Source of the DNA: a virus
DNA length: 26,334 nucleotides
IMG/VR virus record: IMGVR_UViG_3300025030_000378
Location: 1-26,334 of that record
Strand: one strand, 5' to 3'
Within the stretch, counting starts at the first letter, position 1. Each line of letters starts with the position of its first letter. The notes under the pieces are model-generated. The model saw only the letters and a program-made list of their open reading frames with translations. It was not told where the DNA came from and made no database searches. Positions 1 to 6,923 of this stretch are shown here, one piece after another. A program made the translations under genes and the position numbers.

Positions 1-78
1 GTCGCCCGCCGCGACCCGGGGCGCGGCGAGGTCGCAGTACGCGGCGACGAGCGCCCAGTGGTTTCGTCCCGCCGTCAT
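1..78 (-). CDS. Partial CDS at left edge (N-terminal 26 aa)
   Basis: An ATG on the minus strand overlaps the TGA of the upstream gene by 4 bp (ATGA), the usual junction in this window. The frame is open to the window edge and begins MTAGRNHWALVAAYCDL. Nothing recognisable; the rest lies outside the window. Confidence 0.6.
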   Translation of the reverse strand, partial: MTAGRNHWALVAAYCDLAAPRVAAGD

Positions 79-761
79 GCGTCAGCCCCCGGAGCATTCT
101 GCTTCGGCTGTGACATTTCCGTGCAGTACGCCTCCCACCCTTTTCGCCTGATCCACAGAGTGGACTCGATCACGGCTTGGTGCATCGCGCCCGTACAGTC
201 CCCGTCCGCTGCGTCGGTCGCGGCCTTTGACAATGCCTTCGCGTCCGCGTTGTCATCAATCAGCACACCCATGACGTGCTTGTACCCCTTGAATCCCGGG
301 GCGGCGGCCGGGTGGGCGTCGAACCACCGCAGGGCCGCCGCGAGCATGTTACGGCACGTCTGCTCGTAGCCGCCACCGAACCCGCTGATTTCGCCCATGC
401 CGGGCCGCCACGAGTACGGTGCCGTCGTGTCGGGGACCGGGTGGTCGCGGTCGTGTTGCTCACGTTCGGCCTTCGCTTGCGCGAGGTCGTTCAGCAGCGA
501 CGCCGCGGCTTCGTCGGCAGTTTCGTAACGGACAACGCGCCACGGGTCCGCCCCCGTTTTGAGCGCCACGCCGCGCACGGGAAAACCAATTCCCCTACCA
601 TGCAGCCGAATACGGTCGTTGCGCTGCGGTTCACCGTCATCGACCGCGAGCGACCAGCCGTCGTTGGTCGTGACGGTGTTCTTGGTGAACTTGATGACGG
701 TCTTGTCCTCGTACTCGTCGTCTGCACGCCACAGGTCGATTCGTTCCTTACTGGTGATCAT
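75..761 (-). CDS. Hypothetical phage protein, 228 aa
   Basis: I do not recognise the family. The ATG overlaps the stop of the upstream gene by 4 bp. The protein has a basic, beta-rich N-terminal part (FTKN near residue 26, then RNDRIRLHGRG near 47-57), a charged helix around residues 83-108, and a C-terminal part with a Gly-rich segment (GFGGGYEQTCRNML near 127-140), a VMGVLIDDN segment and a WIRRKGWEAYC segment. No transmembrane helix is seen. It is one of the larger genes in the left part and sits among small membrane and zinc-ribbon proteins, so context gives no function. Confidence 0.8.
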   Translation of the reverse strand: MITSKERIDLWRADDEYEDKTVIKFTKNTVTTNDGWSLAVDDGEPQRNDRIRLHGRGIGFPVRGVALKTGADPWRVVRYETADEAAASLLNDLAQAKAEREQHDRDHPVPDTTAPYSWRPGMGEISGFGGGYEQTCRNMLAAALRWFDAHPAAAPGFKGYKHVMGVLIDDNADAKALSKAATDAADGDCTGAMHQAVIESTLWIRRKGWEAYCTEMSQPKQNAPGADA

Positions 762-1006
762 GCTGTTTTCCTTTCCGCCGCCTGCCGTCGCGCGGCCGGG
801 ACGAGCGGGACGAGGCCCCCGGCGAGCATGGCGAAGTCCACGACGACCACGTCGGCACCGAGCGCCGCCGCCGAGATCCCGCAGACCGCGAGGCTGACGA
901 GCGGGAAGAAAGGCCGCGCGCCGAACGGGAGGAGTTCGCTCGCCCAGCGGGCCGTGGAAACCCCGATCACGGCGCCCATGCAGCCCCAGAACAGCGTTGC
1001 GATCAC
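758..1006 (-). CDS. Small membrane protein, 82 aa
   Basis: A GTG start overlaps the upstream TGA (GTGA). Hydrophobic stretches at about residues 2-20, 33-49 and 50-70 suggest two or three membrane segments with little soluble sequence, ending in a basic tail (RRQAAERKTA). No family recognised. It is probably an inner-membrane protein, and its neighbours include other small membrane proteins (1440-1760 and 1754-1915). Confidence 0.7.
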   Translation of the reverse strand: MIATLFWGCMGAVIGVSTARWASELLPFGARPFFPLVSLAVCGISAAALGADVVVVDFAMLAGGLVPLVPAARRQAAERKTA

Positions 1007-1443
1007 GGCTTCCTCGCCTTCAGCGTCGTCTCGATTCGTTTGAGTGCAGATTCGATCCGGTTCAACTGGTCGTGGATCGTGGGCACGACGTACCCACCTG
1101 CCGGATCAACGTCGATGGAGGTCGGGCACGTCGGGCAGACGCTGATCCATACAGCGGCTGACCCGTAGATGAACAGACCATCCAACAGCCACCAATCCTC
1201 GCCGCCTCCATCCAACCACGCGTCCCGGGCGTACGAGTTCTGCCCGTCGCCGCACGGGCACGCCCACGTCTCGCGGTACTGCGTACGCGCGAGGACGTGC
1301 ATTCCCTCGTCGCGGCACTCGATCACCTGCGCGTGGTCGTCGCCTTGCCGCTCCGCGTGGCGTAGCGCGGCGGTCACGAGGTCGGCCGGACACGGGGCCG
1401 GTGCCGACAGGGCGAGGACGAACGTATAGGCGATGAGAGTCAT
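1003..1443 (-). CDS. Hypothetical protein with signal-like N-terminus and CxC/CxxC pairs, 146 aa
   Basis: The ATG at 1443 has GGAGG five bases upstream and overlaps the preceding stop by 4 bp; a longer frame reaching 1548 is rejected because it runs into the upstream gene. Residues 1-16 are hydrophobic (MTLIAYTFVLALSAPAP), like a short signal peptide or anchor, though charge before the hydrophobic core is lacking. Cys pairs at residues 62/64 (CPC) and 103/106 (CPTC) could bind zinc or form disulfides. The C-terminus (about 123-144) is an amphipathic helix with I/L heptads. Function unknown. Confidence 0.75.
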   Translation of the reverse strand: MTLIAYTFVLALSAPAPCPADLVTAALRHAERQGDDHAQVIECRDEGMHVLARTQYRETWACPCGDGQNSYARDAWLDGGGEDWWLLDGLFIYGSAAVWISVCPTCPTSIDVDPAGGYVVPTIHDQLNRIESALKRIETTLKARKP

Positions 1444-1760
1444 GGCCACCTCCGTGCTTTCCGAAACAGCCCATCCACGGTGCAAAAGCATCGTCCGCCG
1501 CGCACGATCCCGCAGTCGTGGTGCCGGGCCATGCAGCGGTTCTCGCACGCGAGGGCGGCGGTGTCGGGGGGCGGGGCGACGTAGGTGAACGGCGTTACGA
1601 TGGCCACCGCTGTCGTGAACACAAGGGCCGTGAGCAGCAGGCTCGCAACGGTGCAGACGGCGTAGTCAAGCCAGTCGTGTATCTCATTCCAGACGCCGAA
1701 CAGCCGGAACAGCAGCCACCACACGGCGAGGGCGAGCCCAACGAGGTAGATGGTCAGCAC
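1440..1760 (-). CDS. Two-helix membrane protein with Cys-rich tail, 106 aa
   Basis: Two strong hydrophobic helices (about residues 1-22 and 37-62) are followed by a C-terminal soluble part with C-x3-C-x6-C-x7-CxC spacing (ENRCMARHHDCG, then GRCFC). The tail could be a disulfide-rich or zinc-binding domain. GTG at 1760 is chosen because a GGTGGG stretch lies about six bases upstream; GTG at 1772 is possible but overlaps the upstream gene further and has no ribosome site. No family recognised. Confidence 0.65.
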   Translation of the reverse strand: MLTIYLVGLALAVWWLLFRLFGVWNEIHDWLDYAVCTVASLLLTALVFTTAVAIVTPFTYVAPPPDTAALACENRCMARHHDCGIVRGGRCFCTVDGLFRKARRWP

Positions 1761-1915
1761 GGCAGCGCCCACCAGAGCGCGGCGGTGAGCAGGAACGCCG
1801 CGCCGACACGGCGCGCGACCCGACCGGGCCCCCCGTCCGGCGGCGCGTACTCGTAGGCCGTTACGTTGATCGCAGCCACGACGGCGGCGAGTTTCACAGC
1901 GAGCAAGAGCGTCAT
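1754..1915 (-). CDS. Small membrane protein, 53 aa
   Basis: The ATG at 1915 overlaps the upstream TGA and has an excellent ribosome site (AGGAGG, six bases before the start), so the longer frame to 2026 is not used. Two hydrophobic helices (about residues 2-19 and 36-52) are joined by a short polar loop with basic residues. The sequence upstream of the start repeats the one before the gene starting at 2322. Function unknown. Confidence 0.7.
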   Translation of the reverse strand: MTLLLAVKLAAVVAAINVTAYEYAPPDGGPGRVARRVGAAFLLTAALWWALPC

Positions 1916-2322
1916 TTCGTTCCTCCTGTCACGGACTTGATCTGCTCGCGCAGCCGCCGACACGTCCTGTCGTTCGGCTTGACCGCTTCGCGGCACACTT
2001 CCGGCCGTCGGGCGTACACGGCGCAACGGACCTGGCGCATCGGCTCACCGTTCAAGGCGGTGCAGACCGTGCAGTTGTGTCCCGCGAGTGGCCCGCGTCG
2101 CACGCACGCAATCTTCGTCCTGACGGCCGCGTGCGGACAGATGATGCCGCCGAGGGACGCCACGAGCATTTCGTACGGCGTGGACGCCCGGACATTCTTG
2201 CGCGACCATGCGGCGCCGAGGCGTCGCGCGTCGTCGGGGGTCACGTCGCAAAACGTGTCCTGCTCGAACGGCGCGATGCAGCACAGGCCGCACCGCAGGC
2301 AGTCGGCGGCCGTCACCTTCAC
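1912..2322 (-). CDS. YkgJ-type cysteine-cluster protein, 136 aa
   Basis: The protein carries the cysteine pattern of the YkgJ family (putative zinc or iron-sulfur chelating proteins): C-x2-C-x2-CC near residues 8-15 (CLRCGLCC), a central IICPH, a CTVCTALNG segment near 89-97, and a C-terminal RCAVYARRPEVCREA segment followed by one more Cys. Family members are widespread in bacteria and phages, and their biochemical role is not established. The GTG at 2322 overlaps the upstream stop (GTGA) with GGAGG nine bases before it; the frame is open further to 2586, but that part covers the upstream small gene. Confidence 0.85.
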   Translation of the reverse strand: MKVTAADCLRCGLCCIAPFEQDTFCDVTPDDARRLGAAWSRKNVRASTPYEMLVASLGGIICPHAAVRTKIACVRRGPLAGHNCTVCTALNGEPMRQVRCAVYARRPEVCREAVKPNDRTCRRLREQIKSVTGGTK

Positions 2323-2498
2323 GGTTTCGTTCCTCCGTCCGGCGTGTTCACGGCCGCGCACGGGCACGCGGCGAGACGGTGTTCGATGGCGGCGAGGCGC
2401 GCGGAAAGCAACCCGGCACCCGCCAACATGCCCGACACGCAGCCGGACAGAATCGCGAGCCACACGTACATGGCCACCTTGTGGGGATAGTCGCTCAC
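2319..2498 (-). CDS. Small single-helix membrane protein, 59 aa
   Basis: This short ORF fills the space between its neighbours exactly: GTG at 2498 overlaps the upstream TGA (GTGA), and its own TGA overlaps the next GTG start. It begins MSDYPHKVAMYVWLAILSGC; residues 8-32 form one transmembrane helix, followed by a short charged helix (ARLAAIEHRLA) and a CPC pair near residues 45-47. This N-terminal-anchor layout is typical of small phage membrane proteins. Function unknown. Confidence 0.65.
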   Translation of the reverse strand: MSDYPHKVAMYVWLAILSGCVSGMLAGAGLLSARLAAIEHRLAACPCAAVNTPDGGTKP

Positions 2499-2848
2499 GG
2501 TACTTCCCTTGCCGCCACGAGGGCGGCGTCAATGGTGACACACGCCTCGCAGGCGATGGCCCTGTCGGCGGGGTCAGCCGGGTCAACCTCGCCGTCTTTC
2601 AGGTCCGCGCACACCGCCCTTGCCTCTCGCAGCGCCGCCACCAGTCCCGCCACGCGCGGGTCGGGCAGGAGTTCGACTTCGTAGTCGTTGTGGTAGGAGA
2701 ATGCCGTGCCGTCCCGGGTGCGCGCGGTGATCGAACCGTAGTCCACGCCACCCCGCGTGGAGCCGAGCACGAACACGACGCCGTCTTGTGTCTTGATTCG
2801 CAACCCGAACGGGTCGGGGTGCAACGCGAGCAGTTCACGGACGGTCAT
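2495..2848 (-). CDS. Hypothetical protein, 117 aa
   Basis: The ATG at 2848 has GGAGG nine bases upstream and lies just after the upstream TGA. The N-terminus MTVRELLALHPDPFG resembles the start of the protein at 7711-7965 (MTVREAVDKG). Residues 1-65 look like a beta-rich domain, and the C-terminal half is helical with Cys at CADL and CEAC. Soluble; no family recognised. Confidence 0.75.
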   Translation of the reverse strand: MTVRELLALHPDPFGLRIKTQDGVVFVLGSTRGGVDYGSITARTRDGTAFSYHNDYEVELLPDPRVAGLVAALREARAVCADLKDGEVDPADPADRAIACEACVTIDAALVAAREVP

Positions 2849-2850
2849 GG

Positions 2851-3183
2851 TCAATCGCCTCCGTCGTCGCAGCCGCCGAAACTGTCCGGGTCCACGCCGC
2901 CCGGATCGGCCCGGCGCAGGTTCTCCGCGTACCGCGCGCCCCGGTGGCCCGCCTCGCGTCCAGCCGCGTGCGCCGCCTTGACCACCTTCTCGGCCTCGTC
3001 CAGCGCCACGACCGCAACGACGGTGTGGGGGCCGCAGCGGTACCCGCCGGGGCCGTCGATCTTCGCGGCGACTTCGATGGCGTCCGCCTTCCGCGTGTGC
3101 AGCGCCCCCAGGCGTGCGCCCGACGCGAACAGGCCGTGTGCCTTACCGTTCTTGCACCGCAGGACGTAGCCGAGGATGTTCAC
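2851..3183 (-). CDS. Hypothetical protein, 110 aa
   Basis: The ATG overlaps the RNA-ligase gene's TGA by 4 bp. The first half (MNILGYVLRCKNGKAHG, then RLGALHTRKADAIEVAAKI) reads as a compact alpha/beta fold. The second half is helical, with an acidic, Gly-rich tail (GGCDDGGD). It directly follows the RNA ligase and may be co-translated with it, but nothing in the sequence links the functions. Confidence 0.75.
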   Translation of the reverse strand: MNILGYVLRCKNGKAHGLFASGARLGALHTRKADAIEVAAKIDGPGGYRCGPHTVVAVVALDEAEKVVKAAHAAGREAGHRGARYAENLRRADPGGVDPDSFGGCDDGGD

Positions 3184-4055
3184 TTGGACTCCGTCAACGC
3201 GGCTCGCAGCCGTTCCTGAAACATTTTCGCGGCCCGTGACCCCACGGCCCGCCGCACGTCGTTCGTGACCTCGATCTCGCCGGATGCCTCGCGCGCCACG
3301 TCCTCGACCATCGCCGTGATCACCTGCGGCGTGGACTGGATCGCCGTCACGTCCGTCCCCGCCGCCGCGAGCGCATCAAGGACGTGTGCGAGGCGCATCG
3401 GCGTGACCCACTCGTCGGCCACGGCGTTCGCGGCGGTCAAGACAGGCAGGCGTTCCGACGAAACCTTCGGCTGGTGCGTGCGCTCCGCGAAGGCGTCCGA
3501 CTTGTGCTTGGTGATGATGCGGTCGCCGTTGCTCTTGGTCAGTTCGATCAAAGGCCGAATGACGATCCCCTCGCGCGGGCGCGGTGCGGTGATTCCGCAC
3601 TTGACCGACTGCTCGGACAGACGGTCGCGTTCGGCGTCGAGCGTCGGCACGTCGGCCACAACTTTCCGCCACGGCACGAAGTCAAAGCCCAACCCGGCCG
3701 CCACGTCAGCGGCATCGGGAACGGCGAGCCACGTCGCATCGATGCGAATCTCAAACGCGACGAACCGTAGGGTCGGCCCGTAGGTGTCCTTCATCCCCTG
3801 CATCTTGCCACCGTACGCCTCGCCGTAGACGGTCACGACCGGATGGCTGAGCGCGGTGAACTTCGCGGCGAGTGCGGGCACGTCGAACAGGGCCGCGAAC
3901 GATGCGGCGGACGTACCCCCGGCGAACAGGGCCACGGTGTCGTCCTTCCACGCGACATGGGCCGACGAACCATGAATCTTCTCAAGCGCGTAGCATTCGC
4001 GGAACATGAGGATGTCCTGCGCGCGGTAGAGGTTTTCAATATGCATGTAACTCAT
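3180..4055 (-). CDS. RNA ligase, Rnl2-like nucleotidyltransferase, 291 aa
   Basis: The protein shows the ordered motifs of covalent nucleotidyltransferases of the Rnl2/RNA-ligase type: motif I EKIHGSS with the predicted adenylated Lys at residue 26, motif III VYGEAYGGK (77-84), motif IIIa FVAFEIRI (98-105), motif IV REGIVIRP (161-168) and motif V ITKHKSDAF (181-189). Such enzymes seal RNA nicks through an enzyme-AMP intermediate, and in phages they often repair RNA cut by host defences. The C-terminal 100 residues are helical, like the extra domain of Rnl2. ATG at 4055 overlaps the upstream TGA; an upstream in-frame start at 4088 is less likely. No polynucleotide kinase is seen beside it. Confidence 0.88.
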   Translation of the reverse strand: MSYMHIENLYRAQDILMFRECYALEKIHGSSAHVAWKDDTVALFAGGTSAASFAALFDVPALAAKFTALSHPVVTVYGEAYGGKMQGMKDTYGPTLRFVAFEIRIDATWLAVPDAADVAAGLGFDFVPWRKVVADVPTLDAERDRLSEQSVKCGITAPRPREGIVIRPLIELTKSNGDRIITKHKSDAFAERTHQPKVSSERLPVLTAANAVADEWVTPMRLAHVLDALAAAGTDVTAIQSTPQVITAMVEDVAREASGEIEVTNDVRRAVGSRAAKMFQERLRAALTESK

Positions 4056-4276
4056 TGTGCCGACCTCCGTTCGATGTCCACGATGCACGCCACGATCAGC
4101 GCGAGTGCGCCCCTATCACGGTTGTGGCCGACCAGCGCACGGCGCAACGGCGACCCCGGCGGCCCGCTCATGCGCCCGAGCCACCAGAGCATCCAGTCGC
4201 CGCGCTCGCACGCGGCCCACGCGGCATCGGTGCAGGCACCGAGGTCCGCGAGTACGCCCGTCCAGTGCTTACCCAC
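4052..4276 (-). CDS. Small CxRGDWMLW-motif phage protein, 74 aa
   Basis: GTG at 4276 has GGAG seven bases upstream. The central AWAACERGDWMLWWLGR (about residues 19-35) matches a motif I recall in small uncharacterised phage and bacterial proteins (C-x-RGDW-x-LW). An N-terminal helix with Cys 15 precedes it, and a C-terminal helix (LALIVACIVDIE) follows it. No catalytic role is known to me. Confidence 0.75.
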   Translation of the reverse strand: MGKHWTGVLADLGACTDAAWAACERGDWMLWWLGRMSGPPGSPLRRALVGHNRDRGALALIVACIVDIERRSAQ

Positions 4277-4514
4277 GGTCGTTCTCCTCCGCGTCGGCGC
4301 GGTTCCTGACCTTCGCCGACGCCTCCCAGTGCCCCTCGGCGCGGAGCGCCCCCGCCGCCTCCCGCAACGCCTCCGTTCGGGCAGCGCGCAGTGCGGCGTC
4401 GATGGCGTTGGACAGCCACTCGTTGCGTTTCTCGCGCGACAGACTGCGGCCCTCTACACGTTCGCGGAAGCACCGTCCCTCGTATGCCTCGATGATGTCC
4501 TTGCCCGCCATCAC
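4269..4514 (-). CDS. Hypothetical helical protein, 81 aa
   Basis: Starts at GTG 4514 (GTGA overlap with the upstream stop) or at the ATG immediately after it (4511). The protein is almost wholly helical and highly charged, with EKRNEWLSNAIDAALRAA in the middle and a C-terminal helix (EGHWEASAKVRNRAD). Soluble; no family recognised. Confidence 0.7.
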   Translation of the reverse strand: MMAGKDIIEAYEGRCFRERVEGRSLSREKRNEWLSNAIDAALRAARTEALREAAGALRAEGHWEASAKVRNRADAEENDRG

Positions 4515-4762
4515 CCACCCGCCTTTCGCGCGGCGATGAGAGCGGCGCGCATGTTCCCGCGCAACAACATCTTCCCGTCAACGTCGAACTCTTCCGGCCA
4601 GTCCGCGCCCTCGTACTCTGCCACCGCCGCCTCCACCGCCGCGTCCATGTCGGGCGGGGGAAGGGCGGCGAGGTACGCGAGGATGATCACGCGCATGTGC
4701 GTGATCGTGTCCTCGCGCGTGGTCCCCCACGCTTCCAGCAACGCCTTCTCGTTGAGTTTCAT
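4511..4762 (-). CDS. Hypothetical protein, 83 aa
   Basis: ATG at 4762 overlaps the upstream TGA; the 12-bp junction is shared with two other genes (4959 and 6200). An N-terminal helix is followed by THMRVIILAYLAALPPP, an acidic stretch (AVAEYEGADWPEEFD) and a basic C-terminus. Small and acidic in the middle; function unknown. Confidence 0.7.
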   Translation of the reverse strand: MKLNEKALLEAWGTTREDTITHMRVIILAYLAALPPPDMDAAVEAAVAEYEGADWPEEFDVDGKMLLRGNMRAALIAARKAGG

Positions 4763-4959
4763 CGCGTCACCCGCTTCTTCGCCACGCCCGCCTCGACCGT
4801 CCCCTCGCAGCGAACGACCCGAAAAGGGCCGCACGCGGGGGAGAACTTGTTGTTCGACTTCGCATCGGCAGTCGCGCGTTCTCGACGCGCGAAGATGTCG
4901 AAACTGCCGAACCGCCCGCATCCATCCACCACCACCCACACGACGATCGTCTTCTTCAT
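4759..4959 (-). CDS. Hypothetical protein, 66 aa
   Basis: The ATG overlaps the upstream TGA by 4 bp, with AAGG seven bases before it. It starts MKKTIVVWVVVDGCGRFGSF, a hydrophobic beta strand pair rather than a clear membrane helix, and contains three Cys (residues 14, 43 and 51). Probably a small beta-barrel-like protein; no family recognised. Confidence 0.7.
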   Translation of the reverse strand: MKKTIVVWVVVDGCGRFGSFDIFARRERATADAKSNNKFSPACGPFRVVRCEGTVEAGVAKKRVTR

Positions 4960-5399
4960 CGCGTCACCTTCTCCGCCTTCTCAGCGCGATCCTGCCACTC
5001 ACGGGAGTTAAGGATATTCGCCTCCTTCGCGGCGCGCTCCATGCCCCTCTCCCGCTCGGCCTTCTCGGCGCGGGATGCGAGGTCGAGCACGGCCCGCATG
5101 GCGAAGGCGTGATCCACACCGTTCTGGTCTGGGTCGTACGGGCCGGAGGTGTTCACGCCTTCATGTTCGGCGCACCAGTCGAGCAACGGACGCACGTAGA
5201 TGTCCTCGCGCAGCGCGCGCACGTCCTGTTCTGCCTGTCGCGCCTCGTCCCTCTCCCGCTCGGCCGCGACTAGGGCGGCGCGGAGGCGGTCCAATTCGGC
5301 AGCGTGGGCGCGGAGGTCCCGGTGCGCCACAGCGAGGATGCGTCCGCACGCCGTACATGTCTGGGGCGAGGGGGACGTCAGGCTCCTGTCGTTGTCCAC
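4956..5399 (-). CDS. Coiled-coil protein with N-terminal CxxC, 147 aa
   Basis: GTG at 5399 has AAGGAGG six bases upstream, a strong site, so the longer frame to 5507 is rejected. Residues 14-21 contain TCTACGRI, a single CxxC that may be half a zinc site. Residues 27-65 form a charged heptad helix (DRLRAALVAAERERDEARQ), and the C-terminal third is another charged helix rich in AEKAERE repeats. Likely oligomeric; function unknown. Confidence 0.75.
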   Translation of the reverse strand: MDNDRSLTSPSPQTCTACGRILAVAHRDLRAHAAELDRLRAALVAAERERDEARQAEQDVRALREDIYVRPLLDWCAEHEGVNTSGPYDPDQNGVDHAFAMRAVLDLASRAEKAERERGMERAAKEANILNSREWQDRAEKAEKVTR

Positions 5400-5400
5400 G

Positions 5401-5703
5401 TCAATCCTCCTTCGTCGCTTCGAGAGCGGCGTCCACCACCGCGAGAATGGACGCCAGCCGCACGCGCGGGGCAGGCGACGGCGCGAGCAGAGGCGGTGCG
5501 GCGGCATGTCCGTGTATCTGCGCCAGCACTTCCCTCAACCCCCGCACCTGTTCGTGGAGGCGCGCGTTGTCGGAGCGGAGTTCCGCCACGTCCCTAGCCA
5601 CCACGGCGAGGAACCGCGAGGGGTACGATTCCGCCAGCAGTTCGCCGTAGTCGTAGAGCGCGGCGAGGCGGGAGATTGCGTCCGCGACCTTCGTGTCACC
5701 CAC
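5401..5703 (-). CDS. Hypothetical coiled-coil protein, 100 aa
   Basis: GTG at 5703 is preceded by GGAGG at six bases, in a 24-bp junction identical to the one at 6915-6938. A first helical segment (VADAISRLAALYDYGELL) is followed by a heptad region around residues 40-66 (AELRSDNARLHEQVRGLREVL), a Pro/Ala linker and a final helix. Probably an oligomer. Function unknown. Confidence 0.72.
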   Translation of the reverse strand: MGDTKVADAISRLAALYDYGELLAESYPSRFLAVVARDVAELRSDNARLHEQVRGLREVLAQIHGHAAAPPLLAPSPAPRVRLASILAVVDAALEATKED

Positions 5704-5718
5704 GTTCCACCTCCGCGC
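5695..5718. repeat. 24-bp gene-junction repeat, copy 1
   Basis: Identical to 6915-6938. On the minus strand it contains the GGAGGTGGAACGTGGGTGAC core: a ribosome site, the GTG start of the downstream gene and the TGA stop of the upstream gene. A shorter match (12 bp, 7135-7146) lies before the gene starting at 7134. Confidence 0.85.
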
Positions 5719-5893
5719 CCATGGGAGCGCGCGCGACGAGTCCAAACTCATCCCAGTAGCCCGCACGAAGACAGGCATCGCAGACTCGTACCGGCCGCCC
5801 GGGGTTCTCGCCCTTTGTGGTCCGCCACAGGCCCGCGTTGGGAGCGCCGCAGTCGAGGCACGCGCGAACGCGAGCTGCTTCGAGGTTCGTCAT
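5696..5893 (-). CDS. Zinc-ribbon protein, 65 aa
   Basis: Two CxxC pairs (CLDC near residues 12-15 and CDAC near 37-40), about 20 residues apart, form a classic small zinc ribbon, followed by LRAGYWDEFG. ATG at 5893 is chosen because a TAGGA stretch lies eight bases upstream; the ATG at 5899 is too close to it. One of several zinc-ribbon proteins in the window. It could bind nucleic acid or protein; no family recognised. Confidence 0.7.
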   Translation of the reverse strand: MTNLEAARVRACLDCGAPNAGLWRTTKGENPGRPVRVCDACLRAGYWDEFGLVARAPMGAEVERG

Positions 5894-5903
5894 CGTCATC
5901 GTC

Positions 5904-6200
5904 CTACTTGTGCGGGTCGAACCCGGTTGCCGCCGGATGCCGGGGCCACTGGCGCCGCCACTCCTGCGCCTTGTCGAACGCGCCCGGGTCGTCGAACCGC
6001 GCCGTCTCGATGCGTGTGTTTCGGCCGGGGCTCCCCGCGAGGAAGTACCGCGACGACAGGTTGCGGCCCATGACCGCCCCATCCTCGCCCCGGTTCGTCT
6101 TCCACGACCAAATGTGCCCACCTTCTAGGACCACGATGGCCCCGACATACGAACGCTCCCGGATGGCCCCCGTCAGTTGTCCGCGCGCAGCGGGGGTCAT
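5904..6200 (-). CDS. Hypothetical protein, 98 aa
   Basis: ATG at 6200 overlaps the upstream TGA and has GAGG seven bases upstream; the longer frame to 6419 shadows the neighbour. An N-terminal helix (MTPAARGQLTGAIRERSY) is followed by beta strands (VGAIVVLEGGHIWSWKT) and a C-terminal helix with Trp (QEWRRQWPRHP). Soluble, basic; not recognised. Confidence 0.7.
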   Translation of the reverse strand: MTPAARGQLTGAIRERSYVGAIVVLEGGHIWSWKTNRGEDGAVMGRNLSSRYFLAGSPGRNTRIETARFDDPGAFDKAQEWRRQWPRHPAATGFDPHK

Positions 6201-6439
6201 CGCGTCACCTCGTCGTCGAGCGTGAAGCGGGGCAACGACGGCGACCCCTGCACGAGCCGCCCCGTCAGGCGCGCGTGCTCCAACGACGTGTCCAGCAGGC
6301 GCACCGCGCCGCCGAGCAGACGGGCCTCCGCGTGGGCTTGGTCCGTCTGGATCGTGCCTGCGCGTAGGTCCTCCCGCGTCTGATGGATCGCGGCGAGAAC
6401 GTCCGTACTCGACTTCCACGACATCATCGACTTACCCAT
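6197..6439 (-). CDS. Hypothetical helical protein, 80 aa
   Basis: ATG at 6439 follows a purine-rich AGAGGACGGAAGC stretch. The body (DVLAAIHQTREDLRAGTI, then QAHAEARLLGGAVRLL) has a helical pattern I recall from small phage proteins of unknown role. It is followed by a short basic tail. No catalytic motif. Confidence 0.7.
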   Translation of the reverse strand: MGKSMMSWKSSTDVLAAIHQTREDLRAGTIQTDQAHAEARLLGGAVRLLDTSLEHARLTGRLVQGSPSLPRFTLDDEVTR

Positions 6440-6923
6440 GCTTCCGTCCTCTCAAGTCGCGCCGCAACGCCACGATGGCGACGGCGAGACTTTCGTTGCG
6501 CCCCTGTTTGCGTGCGTACTCCCCGGCCGCCACGCACTTCGATGAGCAGAAGCGCCGCTTCCCGAGCCCGCCGCCGCGCGTCAGGAACTCACGTCCGCAG
6601 GCGCAGCGGCGGCGCTCCACGAACCGCGCAAGGCCGAGTTGCACGTGCCGGGCGCAGATGGAGGTCGTTGACGCACCCACCGCACGGGCCACCTCGGAGT
6701 CACTCATCGTGCCGAGCATCCGGTCGATCCGCTCGTAGTCGAGGCGCGGTTGCAGGCCGACATGGTTGAACCGCGAGGCGATCCCGCGCCGCTTGCGCGC
6801 GTAGCGCACGTTGTCCGTCGTCAGACCGACACGCGCCGCGAGGTCCGCGTCCCGCATCGTGCCGAGCAACGCGATGGGGGCGCCGATGCGCTCGTAGTAA
6901 CCGCGTGGTCGGCGGTCACCCAC
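6432..6923 (-). CDS. Putative DNA-binding protein: two HTH-like repeats plus zinc finger, 163 aa
   Basis: Two related segments fit helix-turn-helix domains: residues 20-48 (LGTMRDADLAARVGLTTDNV, then RKRRGI) and 70-98 (LGTMSDSEVARAVGASTTSI, then HVQLGL). Both follow the pattern LGTM-x-D-x2-(L/V)A, then (V/A)G. Residues 107-130 hold CAC and FCSSKC, a small zinc knuckle like those next to HTH domains in phage regulators. GTG at 6923 has GGAGG six bases upstream, inside the 24-bp junction repeat. It is the best candidate regulator in the window, but its target is unknown. Confidence 0.75.
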   Translation of the reverse strand: MGDRRPRGYYERIGAPIALLGTMRDADLAARVGLTTDNVRYARKRRGIASRFNHVGLQPRLDYERIDRMLGTMSDSEVARAVGASTTSICARHVQLGLARFVERRRCACGREFLTRGGGLGKRRFCSSKCVAAGEYARKQGRNESLAVAIVALRRDLRGRKHG

